DNA of 64,000 nt from Panaeolus papilionaceus (Eukaryota; Basidiomycota; Agaricomycetes; Agaricales). Where the stretch lies: the NCBI GenBank assembly GCA_015501605.1, contig JADNRZ010000027.1:434001-498000 (forward strand), in the 5' to 3' direction. Below, piece after piece: positions 1 to 10,271 of this stretch (within the stretch, counting starts at the first letter, position 1; the number at the start of each line of letters is the position of its first letter). Made by a program: the position numbers and the translations under genes. The notes beneath the pieces were generated by a model. It was not told the DNA's origin. It made no database searches and saw only the letters and a list, made by a program, of their open reading frames with translations.

Positions 1-1007
1 AAAGGAAGGTCGCGGGGATTTACGAGGTCGTCGTTTTCGTCGTAAATTTCGGGTTGCGCGATATGCCCATTCCAGTATCGAATAACGGGGTCGTAGGAGT
101 AGCCTAGGTCGTACAAAATATCGCCTCGCATAAGTACGGAGGTAGGTACTGTTTGGTCTGTTAGCATGTGCGGAAGATTTAGTAGCGTAGCATACCAAAC
201 GTCGATGGGTGTTGGATTCTGTTATAGGCATTTTCCTCCCACATCCATCGATGCCGTTTTCTTTTGTCTGCCTTGCAAGTATCGCAGAAGCAGCGATGAA
301 TTTCCGGGCAGTACTGTGCAATATAAATTTTGGGTATTGTCAGGAAAGTAGGCGCTTACTTTGAATATCGGTTGTCCGTGCAAGTGAATGGTCGGATTAT
401 CAGTCTCGCAGGTCGTGTCCAACGGACCTTCAAACCATTTGTCCTTCGGGCTATTAGTTTAGGTGTATGGGTTGGATAATGTTTCTGCACATACGTCGAA
501 ATGGGATTCCGCGTGTGTTTGGACTTCTGCCAATCCGCTCCATTGGTTATGGTATGCGCACTTGATGTCGGTTGTTGCTCCTGTTGGACAACGGAGGGCA
601 TATGTGTTTCGGCAGAATAGTCTTTGGGTGGATGGCTAGATATCGGTGTCAGCTTGGATATCTATGGGACCAAGTTTACGTACGATTGGAGTTGTAGCCA
701 GGGCGTTGGACCCTTGCAAACTTATTACCGTTCCTTCAGACTCATAACCGATTTCTCCGAACAAGTTCGTGGAGAATGTTCCACCCATGGCGGAAGCCCA
801 TTTGTAGTCGTAAATTTTGGTTGGAGCTGAGTCGTAGCAATGTTCACATTCCTTTGGTGTGTTGGATATAACGTAGTCACTATTGTATTCTGCGCAACCT
901 GCGGACATCATGTGGCAAGCAAGAGCAGGATCATCTAGAGCGGTGGACAGTGTCTCGTAGGCGTTCACACGATGGTAGGCGAACCCAGAATTCAATCGAG
1001 GAGGCAT
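1..1007 (-). CDS. Helitron cargo paralogue A, 3' end beyond the window
   Basis: Multi-exon gene of unknown function, first of four paralogues around the Helitron helicase. Exon 1 (about 1007 to 690) carries a segment around DDPALACHM. A donor GTAAAC then splices to an exon containing CRNTYALRCPT followed by QWSGLAE. Further exons read TIHLHGQPIF and, at the window edge, QPEIYDENDDLVNPRDL. The same ordered blocks recur in B, C and D, which is why the frames are trusted. The exon 1 to exon 2 junction keeps frame and no stop was found there. I recognise no known domain. Small exons, no signal peptide and no membrane segment are visible. The gene continues left of base 1. Confidence 0.6.
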
Positions 1008-1176
1008 GTGGAAGAGTGGAAAGGTAATTGTGATCTGTTTAGCTATTGATATCTATCCAGTGGCGGTTGGCGAGGGAGGCAAGGTGGGCGGTTCTGGTGG
1101 TTGTGTTTCAGAAGTGAATCGGGGTGAGTTCCAGTGCTCCTCAACGCCGTCATTAGTGTCTACGATTTTTATATAA

Positions 1177-2390
1177 TTACTTTGTAAGATGAGTCGCTGT
1201 GGTGACTCTGTCAGTGGATGGTGGAACATGAGTTATAGAGTACCGCACCGCAGGTTCAATGGGGCTCACTATTAGTTTAGGTATTACTTGAGCAAAGATC
1301 AGTGTACCGGGAGTCATGGTGGAACCCATGTTCATGGGCGTAACTGGTGTTGAATTGACGTCATAGACCTGCGGTTGTGTCACTCGTCCTCTAAGAGCAG
1401 CAATGTGGTCGTTTGGTAAACAATCCAGTACATCTAACTCTAGGTTAGGGAGGATTTGATTTGATACTATTTTGTATTAGATTGATCTTCATTCGTTAAT
1501 GTAGTTGAAGCACCAACCTAAGCTCTTTGGAGGATGAATTTTGTTGAATGCGCTTTCCATGCAAAGCCACGCACAGCCATTTGCGAACTTAGTTGAGTCG
1601 GAAGATTGAATGTTTAACGGGCTATCGGGCGGATACTGTTAGAGGTTAGTAAATCACTTGTTCAGTTAACAGACATGTTACCATAAAAATTTGTTCTCCT
1701 AGCAGTAGGATATTTCCGTCCTCAGAATTTGCGCTTTCCTTCAAGGGTCCTCGAAGCCAGGTGTCCTGAAAATCAGAGACGGAGGATTGTGATTAGAGTT
1801 TGAGCCGTAGTGGTGCTCTGGTGTCTTATGCCGAGCTGTTCAGCTGTATCAATCTCCAGGTCGAAAAGCCGACTCCATTGATGGTCGAATGCTTGGTTAA
1901 TGGCTTCTGTAGTGCAAGTGGGTCGACGCAGTGCGTATGTGTTTCTACAGAATATTTGCATAGGGAGAGACTACCATGGTCATCAGTGTTATTTCACATC
2001 AATATGCGAGTGATTTCATGCTACCAGATTGCTGTTCGTTGCTATTGTTGAGTCTTGTATGTTAACTATGGTGCCGTCGGCCTCATCGGATATTTCACTG
2101 AAAATAGAGGTTGAGAAAGTTCCACCGTTAAGTGAAGACCATCGATAGTCATATACCATTGACGGGGAAACGGTTGGATAGTTCCTGCAAATGGTTGGTG
2201 TGCTTGAAAGTTTATAATCGGCGTTGAATGAAGCACAGTTTGAGTGCAACATGTGGCATGCTAATGCGGGGTCGTTCAATGCTTCGTTCAAATCGTCGCA
2301 AATCAGAAGGCGACGACAACGATTTTTTTGTGATGGAATGGTCGGGGGCATGTCTCGTATGTGCTTGTGAAAGTTAAAAGAACAGTTCAT
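1177..2390 (-). CDS. Helitron cargo paralogue B
   Basis: Second paralogue. Exon 1 (2390 to about 2016) has NDPALACHM and a downstream YDYRWSSLNGGTFST block that matches YDYKWASAMGGTFST in A. The next exon (about 1961-1800) contains FCRNTYALRRPT and QWSRLFDLEI. The last exon (1383-1177) contains QPQVYDVNSTPV followed by MTPGTLIFAQ, equivalent to the PEVYD block of D. Internal exons between about 1770 and 1384 could not be placed exactly. A to B spacing is about 170 bp, so the copies are tandem, head to tail. Function unknown. Confidence 0.55.
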
Positions 2391-2533
2391 AAATTAATAA
2401 GTCGTAGAGTTAAGGTCTTTTAGGGGTTTGGTGTTATTTAGTTTGCTCTATTCGTTTGCGACGGAGGTAGTCAAAGCTATATGTCATACAATTACAAATA
2501 ATAATACAAGGATTTGTAAGTTTTTTATTACAT

Positions 2534-4092
2534 TTATTTCTCGTTCATGCTTCGAGTCGTAATGCGACCAGTTGAAGCTGGTGCTTTCCCTTTTTGGTTG
2601 CTGTGATCTGCCATTGGAACGTCTTCGTCTTCAATGTCCCATATGGGCGACTTGTCTGCAGAGGCACTTTGAGATGGGGGGGGTTCGGTGGGGCGTTTGT
2701 CGGAGTTGTCAGGTAAAAGGTCCTTACGAAGGCGTTTTAGGCGATGACCAAAGGCTTCGAAGGACGCACTCCGTTTCTCAGCTGTAGCAGCATGAGTGGG
2801 GGTGCGCTTTACTTCTCCATGTATTTTTGGCTCTTCAAGTATGCCTTCAGCTTCAGCAATAACACGGATGCTTTGGGCCTCAAATTGAAGACACTGTTGA
2901 ATTGTTTACCATTCTTTATCGGATGAGAATAACGCAATACATACGACAGGTCGACTTGGTGGGCACCAAATGTTAAAAACTCCTTCAAATAATGCAAGTA
3001 CACCCTTTCGAAGAGCGTCATATAACTTCCATGGTGGTACGAGGTTCCCATAGATGTCGACAATGTCGTGCTGTTTGACCACGGAGTGGTACTGTCTAAA
3101 CAAATCGCCTTTGTGATCAGGCAATTTACCTAGATCGTAGTGAGCGCCCAATTTAATTTCGGGATCGGTGTCTAGGAGAGTTTCAATGGTTTTCGGAAAT
3201 TACATAGGCATCATATTACCGACTTTGGGTTGAAATTTTGGTTTGTACAGGTGCAAGTTCCGGACCGTTGTCGTCGATGGATTCGAGTGTATCTTTGTTG
3301 AGTACGATCTTACTAGGTGGTTGGTGTTCCTTTTGGTCTTTCAATTTCTGATTAGGTTCAATACTCAGTATGAACAGTTAAACCAAAAGTATTATATCGC
3401 CATACCTCATAAATAGTGTCAGTGACAATCCTAAGAAGTTGTTCGCCTTTGGGACTGTTATGGACGATGCTAGTCATATTGTTTCCTCGCTATCATTCAG
3501 TTGAATAGAAAACAGTAGATGATGCAGAGCAATATGCGCACCCCTGTCCTTGCGCTGATCTCGTTTGCAAGAGCGTCCAGTTCTGCTAACTGGTTATTCC
3601 ACATGGCCTTAATACTCGGGGGCGCAGCAGTAGGTGGCCCCCCCATGAGGATGTTGCGGCACGTTGTGCCATCGGTCATATGCTGTAAGGTGGAAACGGT
3701 GAAAAAATATTTAGATGTTTATGTGCTGGTTGTACCTTTTCTTTTGCATTCGGACCTGTATAGAAATTTCCAACAGCGCCAACCTTCGTCCCTTCGCGTG
3801 TTCCTCTCATTTCGGCTACGATAATAGTTTTATAGGGTTCCTTTGCAGGTGTGTTTCTTACAACGTGATATGAGTTCCATCCCGTCGTAGTTTCCGCTCT
3901 TTGGCTTTCGATTCGGTAGGTCGCTCCAAGGGATTCTGAGCTACTGCCGAGGAAGCTGCTTTGCATCGCAGGGTCGCATAAAGATTGCTTCAGTTGCATG
4001 TAGGCGCCATCATCGTCGTTCCTGCCATCATATATGTGTGCTGGACCAAAAGATGGAGACAGAGGTCGTTCTGGTTCTTCAGTGGTAGACAT
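2534..4092 (-). pseudogene. Helitron cargo paralogue C, with in-frame stop
   Basis: Third paralogue, starting at ATG 4092. Exon 1 has the CDPAMQSSFLGSSSESLGATY block, which is shared with D. Exon 2 (about 3679-3510) has TTCRNILMGGPP and MWNNQLAELD. A third exon reads KIVLNKDTLESIDDNG. The fourth (about 3160 onward) has KLPDHKGDLFRQYH, IVDIYGNLVPPWKL and RPVVCIAL. The frame meets TAA at 2906-2908 after SSDKEW, then stays open in the same frame for about 120 codons (TIQQCLQFEAQSIRV, then a Lys/Arg-rich and Ser/Pro-rich tail) to TAA at 2534-2536. This is best read as one nonsense mutation, probably CAA to TAA. Alternatively the protein simply ends at 2906. Confidence 0.55.
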
Positions 4093-4390
4093 GAACTCGG
4101 AAAGTGGGCGGTATAGAGAATATGTTCAATATTATATCTGCAACTTTGTAACTGAGTGGACGTTGCGCAGTGATGTAATTGTGAAACGAGGGTTTAAAAT
4201 ATAGGGCATGTCTCAGGAAAGGGTTCTCGAGGGTGGATAATCTGCTTGGATAAAGGATTATATTCACTTTTGTATGGGATAGAGGGCATATAGTGTTAGG
4301 CAGATGAGACATTGTCTGACTTTAGAGTTTGCTCAGTGCTTCTCTGGTGTTGGGTTTGGAGAAAGCTCGGTGTGGGAATAGGGAGCGGAA

Positions 4391-5384
4391 ATGGATCCGC
4401 TTCTTAAAAAGGTAATTGGTAACTCAGCAGTCGAGTTTTCCACATCCGGTGATATTTCAAGAGTCATTGTTCAGGCCCAGTTTCCGACAGTTATTATGTC
4501 CAGCGATACAGATGTTGAGGTGATGCCTAGGGGCTATACTCCGCAATTGACAGAAGACAGAGGTAAATGTTAAAACATTTGTTTGTGTATACACGTTGAT
4601 CTCGACATCACTAGAATTCGAAAAGGAGCCCCTATTGGAAGATGATAAGTCCCGTTTTGTTGTATTTCCAATCCAATACCATGAGGTAAGACTTACCACG
4701 TTCTATATGGTGTATGTTTATCGTTTGCGGTATAGATTTGGTCGTTTTACAAGAAAGCTCAAGCGTCGTTCTGGACTGCAGAGGAGATAGATCTCTCACA
4801 CGACATGAGTCATTGGGAGTCTTTGTCAAATCCAGAGCAGCAGTTTATTCTGAAGGTGTTAGCATTTTTTGCGGCATCTGACGGAATTGTGGTGGAAAAT
4901 CTAGTTGAACGCTTTGCAGCAGAAGTTAAGGTCGTTGAAGCACGATGTTTCTATGGATTTCAGATCATGATGGAGAACGTCCATTCAGAAGTATATTCAC
5001 TTTTAATCGATTCATATGTGAAGGATCCTCGGGAGTGCTGGTTATTGTTTCATGCTATGGAACATTTGCCGTGTGTGGAAAGGAAGGCACGTTGGGCGTT
5101 GGAGTGGATAGCCGATCAGTCTCACAGCTTTGGAGAGCGTTTGGTTGCATTTGCTGCTGTAGAGGGCATATTTTTTTCGGGGTCATTTTGCGCTATATTT
5201 TGGTTGAAGAAGCGTGGATTAATGCCGGGATTAACTTTTTCAAACGAACTCATTAGTCGGGATGAGGGTATGCATACGGATTTCGCGTGTCTACTACTCA
5301 ACTATGTCCGGAAACGGCCATCGCGGGATTCCATCGAGTCTATTATTTTAAGCGCTGTACAGGTTGAAAAAGCTTATATACATG
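4391..5384 (+). CDS. Ribonucleotide reductase small subunit (R2), exons 1-3
   Basis: Class Ia R2 subunit, which holds the diiron-tyrosyl radical cofactor used by R1 to make dNTPs. Exons are 4391-4562, 4615-4685 and 4736-5384; introns are GTAAAT..CTAG and GTAAGA..ATAG. Diagnostic blocks are [30 protein letters not shown] (Asp ligand), VVENLVERF (Glu ligand), [17 protein letters not shown] (radical Tyr, His and Glu ligands), [12 protein letters not shown] and [17 protein letters not shown] (Glu and His ligands). All ligands and the radical tyrosine are present. After AYIH the reading ends at donor GTAAGC (5385). The intron runs through CTAAT to ATAGATA and is then broken by a transposon tip. 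The missing end lies at 9941-10267 on the other strand. Confidence 0.95.
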
Positions 5385-5431
5385 GTAAGCTTACAGGCAT
5401 TGCTGAATAGGTCAGTAGACTAATAGGTTCA

Positions 5432-5438
5432 ATAGATA
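5432..5438. repeat. Target-site duplication ATAGATA (R2 intron side)
   Basis: ATAGATA at the end of the truncated R2 intron 3. It recurs (on the minus strand) at 10265-10271 beside R2 exon 4. One copy touches the left tip of the 58-bp element, the other the outer tip of the 10.5-kb KDZ element. Together they mark a single original insertion site in the R2 gene. The duplication is 7 bp, or 6 bp if the first base of the element is counted as variable. Confidence 0.75.
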
Positions 5439-5496
5439 CAGCCTTAGTGGCTAGATTCATGCACTCACTCATGCATGAGACCAGCCCCTACAGGTG
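5439..5496. mobile_element. 58-bp minimal KDZ derivative (two tips joined)
   Basis: The first 25 bp (CAGCCTTAGTGGCTAGATT then CATGCA) match the right outer tip of the 10.5-kb element. The remaining 33 bp (CTCACTCATGCATG then AGACCAGCCCCTACAGGTG) match its left outer tip. It therefore contains both termini and almost nothing between. It lies between the R2 intron (ATAGATA) and the Helitron helicase (CGTCGC), so its two flanks come from different loci. It could be an extreme internal deletion or a footprint of aberrant transposition. Confidence 0.75.
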
Positions 5497-5497
5497 C

Positions 5498-8470
5498 GTC
5501 GCTCGATGTGACGCTGTCAGTATGGAATTAGAAGAATCTGCGAGCAATGAACATGACATTGAGATAGGAGTTGATGAACAAGGAGAGCTACAGAGACAAG
5601 CTAGTTATATTGATGACTATCGTTATAGGTCGGATGCGTTGAAAAATCTATCGCTCTGGGACTTTTTAGCTCAATTCGAAAGGGTACCGGGTACGACGGG
5701 TATTACAGCCGATGGAAAATCTTATTCATCATTGAGGAAGCAACGAACCGGAATCGAATCGTATCTGTTTAAAGAAGGGCATCCACAAGCAAGTAGTCAT
5801 AAAATTCGGCGCTTACCGAGACACGCCTCCCGTGTACCTGTGCCTGTTGGTCGAATGTTACCTCGCTCAGATTTGGAAGATAAGAAAAATGATCACGCCT
5901 TTTGCATGCTAGCTCTATTCCAGCCCTGGAGTACCTTGGCTGACTTACAAAAATGGCTTGATGGGGCCGCCGAATTCGAGTATAAAATGATGTACGAACA
6001 ATGGCCTGACTCCATTAAGCACTTAGTAATGAATATTCAATTTCTTCACGAGTGCAAGGATTCAAGCCAGGACGATTTCTATGCTCAACGAAGAAAAGGT
6101 CAGCGTGAAGCTATGATGTCATCGTCGCCCAATGAACCTGCTCCGCTTCAACTCTTAGATGAGATGACAATTGAAGAAGTTCAGCAACAAATAGCTGTGG
6201 ACCACATCCTAAAAATGAATCAAAGTCGATCTCAATTCCTGGCACAGTCTACCTCGAGTACTTGTGATGTCATTACTCAGGCAGAGTCTGCGGGATTGTT
6301 CGACGTTTCGCAATCCCGCCCTCCTAGTAACACCAATAATTGTCTTCACAGAGTAACCGACCATGCGCTCGAAAAACAGTGGGCTGACGTGTATGCATCT
6401 CGAAAAAATGATTGGAAAACCACTGCATTAAATAGTTTATTGCAGTCCGAATCGCCTACTGATGTGAACAACCAGAGCGATACAGGATGGTCGAATTTGG
6501 GTACACAGAAAGAACGGGATTCCGTTCTAACCAAAGTCGGTACTGTTGCAAGTAAAAACCCGCATAAAGCGAATGATACCATAACAGACAGTGAATTTTG
6601 GAAGCATGTCGATTCCATATGCAAGAAATACTGTCTGAATAAAGCGCAATGTAAGGCTCTGCGCACTGTCGCTCAATCCCTGAGTATTTCCTTAAAAGAT
6701 AAAACCGCTACTTCTCTTCGAATGGCGCTTATGGGTGCAGGAGGAACGGGGAAATCAACGGTCATTAATGCTATTACAGACCTTTTCGAAAGTGTAGGCC
6801 ATGCTAGTCGTCTTCGAAAGTGTGCATACACAGGTGTCGCCAGTAATAATATAAACGGCATGACGCTACACACTGCTCTAGGCATTGGACGCAAAAACTT
6901 TTCTCCAAATAGCCACTTACATGATCAGATATGCGGTATTTGGAGAGGCGTTGATCACCTAATTATAGATGAGGTATCGATGATAGGCTGTACGACTCTG
7001 TTCAAAATTAGCAGTGCCTTATGCTCTGCTAAAAATAGTGAACAGCCTTTTGGTGGCATTAACATAATTTTTGCTGGTGATTTTGCACAGCTTTCGCCCA
7101 TCAAAGAAAAGTCATTATATGAAATTATTGATTGTTCACATGTTTCTACAGATCGATCCCAACGTACCGTGTTCGGGAAGTTATTGTGGTACTGCATAGA
7201 TACTATCATTGTGCTGACTGAAGTTGTACGTCAAAATAGATCAGAAGAGGCCGATTTCGTGAATGTATTGCAACGTTTACGCCTGGGTAAATGCAATCGA
7301 AGTGACTTTGATCTTCTCAGTAAGCGCGTTCTACACCGACTTCCTGTTGATCAGCGTCCCTCCGCTTTCAACACCATGTGCTTGCTCTCCAGTAATGATG
7401 CGAAAGACAGATACAATGAAAATGCTACTCGAACCTTCGCTCAAACAATTGGTCAGCCAATGCATTGGTATCACGCACAGGATAAAATTGATAACTATGA
7501 CATTCCGGTTAACAGTCCCCTACAAACGCTGCTAAAGGACATGCATGGTTCTTCCGTAGCCTATAGGAATACTTGCATTCCTCTCGTAATAGGTATGCCT
7601 ATTATGCTGATATCTAACCTCGATATACCGGGTGGAGCAATAAATGGAACGATGGGAACGTTAAAAAGCGTGCGGTATACGACCGACGAGGCCGGGAACC
7701 GCTTCCTTCAGTCCGTAATTATAAACAGTAACTCTGTTACAGCTCCTGCATTGCCTGGGCTTGATAAAGGCGATATCGCATGCGCTCAAGATCACCATAA
7801 ACTGAATTTAACGCACCATTTCAACGGCAAAAGTCTATCTATTGACCGCTACCAGGTTCCCATCGTACCTGCTTTCGCTACCACAGTGCACAAGGCCCAA
7901 GGATTGACACTAAATAAGGCGGTCGTTGATTTAGAAGGTTGTACTGGCACTGAAAGTCCCTATGTGATGCTATCGCGTGTACGATCTCTTAATGACCTCT
8001 ACATTCTTAGAGATTTTTCTTTCTCCAGAATTACTGTACGACCCAGTGAAAATATTCGAAAGGAAAGTAAACGGTTAGATAATTTAGCTCGAGGGTACGT
8101 GTGTGATGCCCCTAAATGCACCATTCATATGGATGACTCCAGCGAAAAGTCACATGGTAGGCCCACGACACAGTCAAAGGAATTAATTAACATTCACCGA
8201 TTTGATTACACTTGGGACGGAGCTGATAGTGACATACTCAACAAAACAGCAGCTTTGGACCAACAGCAAAACCTACAATTGCACTTTAATGGTGATCACC
8301 TCAACAACGATGACCCCACTCCTGGCTATCATTCTAAGGAATCGTCTAGAGAATCGACTCCACAACCGTCCAATCCAAAGAAGTCCTCCTTAAAACGGAA
8401 AGAGAAAACAGCAGTGAACGGTCCTTCATGTAAAAGGCTAAAAATCGACATAACTGGCCTTGACAAGTGA
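5498..8470 (+). CDS. Helitron Pif1-like DNA helicase half
   Basis: C-terminal helicase part of the Rep-Hel transposase, which unwinds DNA during rolling-circle transposition. Superfamily 1 motifs are visible: Walker A GAGGTGKST (about 6735-6760), Walker B LIIDEVSM (about 6960), motif III FAGDFAQLSPI (about 7073), and the late motifs TVHKAQGLTL (about 7885) and YVMLSRVRSLNDLYIL (about 7960). The segment before Walker A includes LSLWDFLAQFE and HPQASSHKIRRLPRH, characteristic of Helitron proteins. The frame is open from 5411 only because it runs through the transposon tip; native sequence begins at the CGTCGC duplication. The C-terminal tail after about 8100 is Ser/Lys-rich. No disabling mutation is seen in this half. 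Confidence 0.9.
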   Translation, partial: VARCDAVSMELEESASNEHDIEIGVDEQGELQRQASYIDDYRYRSDALKNLSLWDFLAQFERVPGTTGITADGKSYSSLRKQRTGIESYLFKEGHPQASSHKIRRLPRHASRVPVPVGRMLPRSDLEDKKNDHAFCMLALFQPWSTLADLQKWLDGAAEFEYKMMYEQWPDSIKHLVMNIQFLHECKDSSQDDFYAQRRKGQREAMMSSSPNEPAPLQLLDEMTIEEVQQQIAVDHILKMNQSRSQFLAQSTSSTCDVITQAESAGLFDVSQSRPPSNTNNCLHRVTDHALEKQWADVYASRKNDWKTTALNSLLQSESPTDVNNQSDTGWSNLGTQKERDSVLTKVGTVASKNPHKANDTITDSEFWKHVDSICKKYCLNKAQCKALRTVAQSLSISLKDKTATSLRMALMGAGGTGKSTVINAITDLFESVGHASRLRKCAYTGVASNNINGMTLHTALGIGRKNFSPNSHLHDQICGIWRGVDHLIIDEVSMIGCTTLFKISSALCSAKNSEQPFGGINIIFAGDFAQLSPIKEKSLYEIIDCSHVSTDRSQRTVFGKLLWYCIDTIIVLTEVVRQNRSEEADFVNVLQRLRLGKCNRSDFDLLSKRVLHRLPVDQRPSAFNTMCLLSSNDAKDRYNENATRTFAQTIGQPMHWYHAQDKIDNYDIPVNSPLQTLLKDMHGSSVAYRNTCIPLVIGMPIMLISNLDIPGGAINGTMGTLKSVRYTTDEAGNRFLQSVIINSNSVTAPALPGLDKGDIACAQDHHKLNLTHHFNGKSLSIDRYQVPIVPAFATTVHKAQGLTLNKAVVDLEGCTGTESPYVMLSRVRSLNDLYILRDFSFSRITVRPSENIRKESKRLDNLARGYVCDAPKCTIHMDDSSEKSHGRPTTQSKELINIHRFDYTWDGADSDILNKTAALDQQQNLQLHFNGDHLNNDDPTPGYHSKESSRESTPQPSNPKKSSLKRKEKTAVNGPSCKRLKIDITGLDK

Positions 8471-8647
8471 TTTACAACTAGTGGGTGATATGGTTAATGA
8501 CGTATACATTTGACTTGATTATGCTTCTGAAACTTTGAACTCCTGTAATGAAACCAAACTCAAACACGCTCTAAAACGCTAAAAACTACATAATATGAGC
8601 TGTCGATCCTACTTTATTTCTCTTGATTGCTGAGTAACTAGTCCCAC

Positions 8648-9858
8648 ATGGATATCTATACGCCGTCTCCTTATCCTCGAGACGGACTCTATGGTCGAAT
8701 AACCGATTGTCTCCGAGATCCAACCATCCATGATAACTTTCTCGGCAGCTCCAGTTTCGATCTAGGTGCAGACACATGTCTTCACTGTCTGCATCCTCTG
8801 GGACCTACGAGGAGCTACCTCTACAATTTGAAATGGAAACACCCTCGCGAAGGCATGCATTCCGCATGCCTCATCGGCCAGTTAACGTTTGAGGGCGGGA
8901 GATCAAAGATAGGCGCTCAGGGCGCTTGGGAACCGTCTTCAAATGCATTGGTAAGTCCATTTGGTCGGAAATAACAACATACCTATTCATTTTTGCCTTC
9001 CATTCCATTTCCCCGGCTTCTACTCCATCAATGACAGACTATCAATGATAAAACCATCTGCCGAAACCAATATACGCTGGAATGCCCCGCACTTGCAACG
9101 AAGGATATTCAGTTGATGTGGGATATCCAATTGGGGCAATGCGTGCATCTAATCGAGACGATTGAACAACAGACCTTTGCGAGTATTTCTTTTTATTTAG
9201 TTCTTGCATGTCGCTTACACTGAGCATTTATGTCTAGTCTGAAATGCAAAACACTCCACTATCACCCTCTCTTAATAGTCAGACTTGCAACATCATCGTA
9301 CACGGTTCACCAATTTACACAGTGCGTTACGTTCCGCTTAAATTTCTTTTTCTGACACACCTGCCTAGTTGCCACATACGCAGCCTGGTCCCTTCCGCAG
9401 TACACGACCAGACGCTCCTATATTTGTGTCACGTTCATGGCAGTTTTCGAACGCGAATTTCTTACGAATGAGGCACAGCATTAACTGGGGTGAATTCCGA
9501 CCGTTACATCTTTAAACTTCCCTTTAATCACATTTCATCAGCACTCCCAAGTGACTTGTATCAGACTTTCCCATTGAATTGCCTTCCTGACCACTCCGGA
9601 TCGATCTTTGAACAAGCCCACGCAACCGTTAAGCAACCAGAAGTGTACGACGCCGATTGCCAGCTGATACGCCCATGGGATTTGCCATCAAAAATGGAGG
9701 AAGGTTCGCTTTTGCTTTGCGAGGGGGGGTTTCACATGCGTATGCATCCCAATGAACGACCTGTATGTGCTTCATATTGTCAACCAAATTTACATTATCG
9801 ACCTTATGATGTGACAGACATTGTCCTTCCTCACGCAATGCATAACCATTTTGGATAG
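8648..9858 (+). CDS. Helitron cargo paralogue D
   Basis: Fourth paralogue, on the opposite strand to A-C only because of the inversion. Exon 1 (8648 to about 8950) has LRDPTIHDNFLGSSSFDLGA, like C. Donor GTAAGT splices to an exon at about 9039 (after CAATGACAG) with TICRNQYTLECPAL and MWDIQLGQCVHLIE. A further exon reads CNIIVHGSPIYTVRYV (about 9288). The final exon (from about 9490) has LPDHSGSIFEQAHATVKQ, PEVYDADCQLIRPWDL and SLLLCEGGF, with a stop at 9858. It lacks the basic C-terminal tail of C. It starts about 180 bp downstream of the helicase stop. Function unknown; no recognised domain. Confidence 0.6.
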
Positions 9859-9940
9859 TGCGACTGACATGTATTCTGCTAATTTTGATTAAACTCTTGC
9901 TCGCTTATACTACATCATGAACAGGCGATGAAATTGATCG

Positions 9941-10267
9941 TTAAAAATCCTCGTCGATAGAGCTGTAAAATATTATAAATATATTCGTGTACTATGACTA
10001 TAACTTACAATTCGAAAGCCTTCCTATTTCTCTCCTGCCCCGATGAACACGGGGAAGTATTAACACGTGCACACGCATACTCTCCTACTCGGCGTTCAAA
10101 GAAATTGCTTTTGCCTTCCATGGAAATTAATTCCATAAAATCAAAAGGATTGCTTGATTTGAAAATCGATTCGCAACCGAGACACAGTAATAACCGATCT
10201 GCAATGAATTCGATGTAAATGCACAATGACCTCGAATTCATTCCAACAAGGTCTTGGGGAAGAATAT
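9941..10267 (-). CDS. Ribonucleotide reductase small subunit (R2), exons 4-5
   Basis: Displaced 3' end of the R2 gene. Exon 4 (10267-10009) begins right after an AG acceptor, preceded by ATAGATA. It encodes [50 protein letters not shown] and RRVGEY, the conserved R2 C-terminal helices. Donor GTAAGT at 10008 and acceptor TTTTACAG give a 46-bp intron. Exon 5 (9962-9941) encodes the last residues FSIDEDF, the R1-binding tail typical of eukaryotic R2. Phase matches exon 3 (CATG plus AT). Exons 1-5 total 1173 nt, exactly 390 codons plus stop, which supports the model. Without exons 1-3 this piece cannot make a functional protein. Confidence 0.93.
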
Positions 10268-10271
10268 CTAT
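10265..10271. repeat. Target-site duplication ATAGATA, second copy (TATCTAT on plus)
   Basis: Partner of 5432-5438. It abuts the left outer tip of the 10.5-kb KDZ element and the start of R2 exon 4. Confidence 0.75.

Noticed and set aside
5447..5496. GTG at 5447 as the start of the helicase protein
   Set aside because: These codons are read through the 58-bp transposon tip; native helicase sequence begins at the CGTCGC duplication, and GTG starts are not expected in a fungal nuclear gene.
8478..8481. CTAG shortly after the helicase stop as the Helitron 3' end
   Set aside because: No hairpin lies just upstream, and cargo-like paralogues continue beyond; CTAG alone is too common. It remains a possible alternative if the cargo proves to be host DNA.
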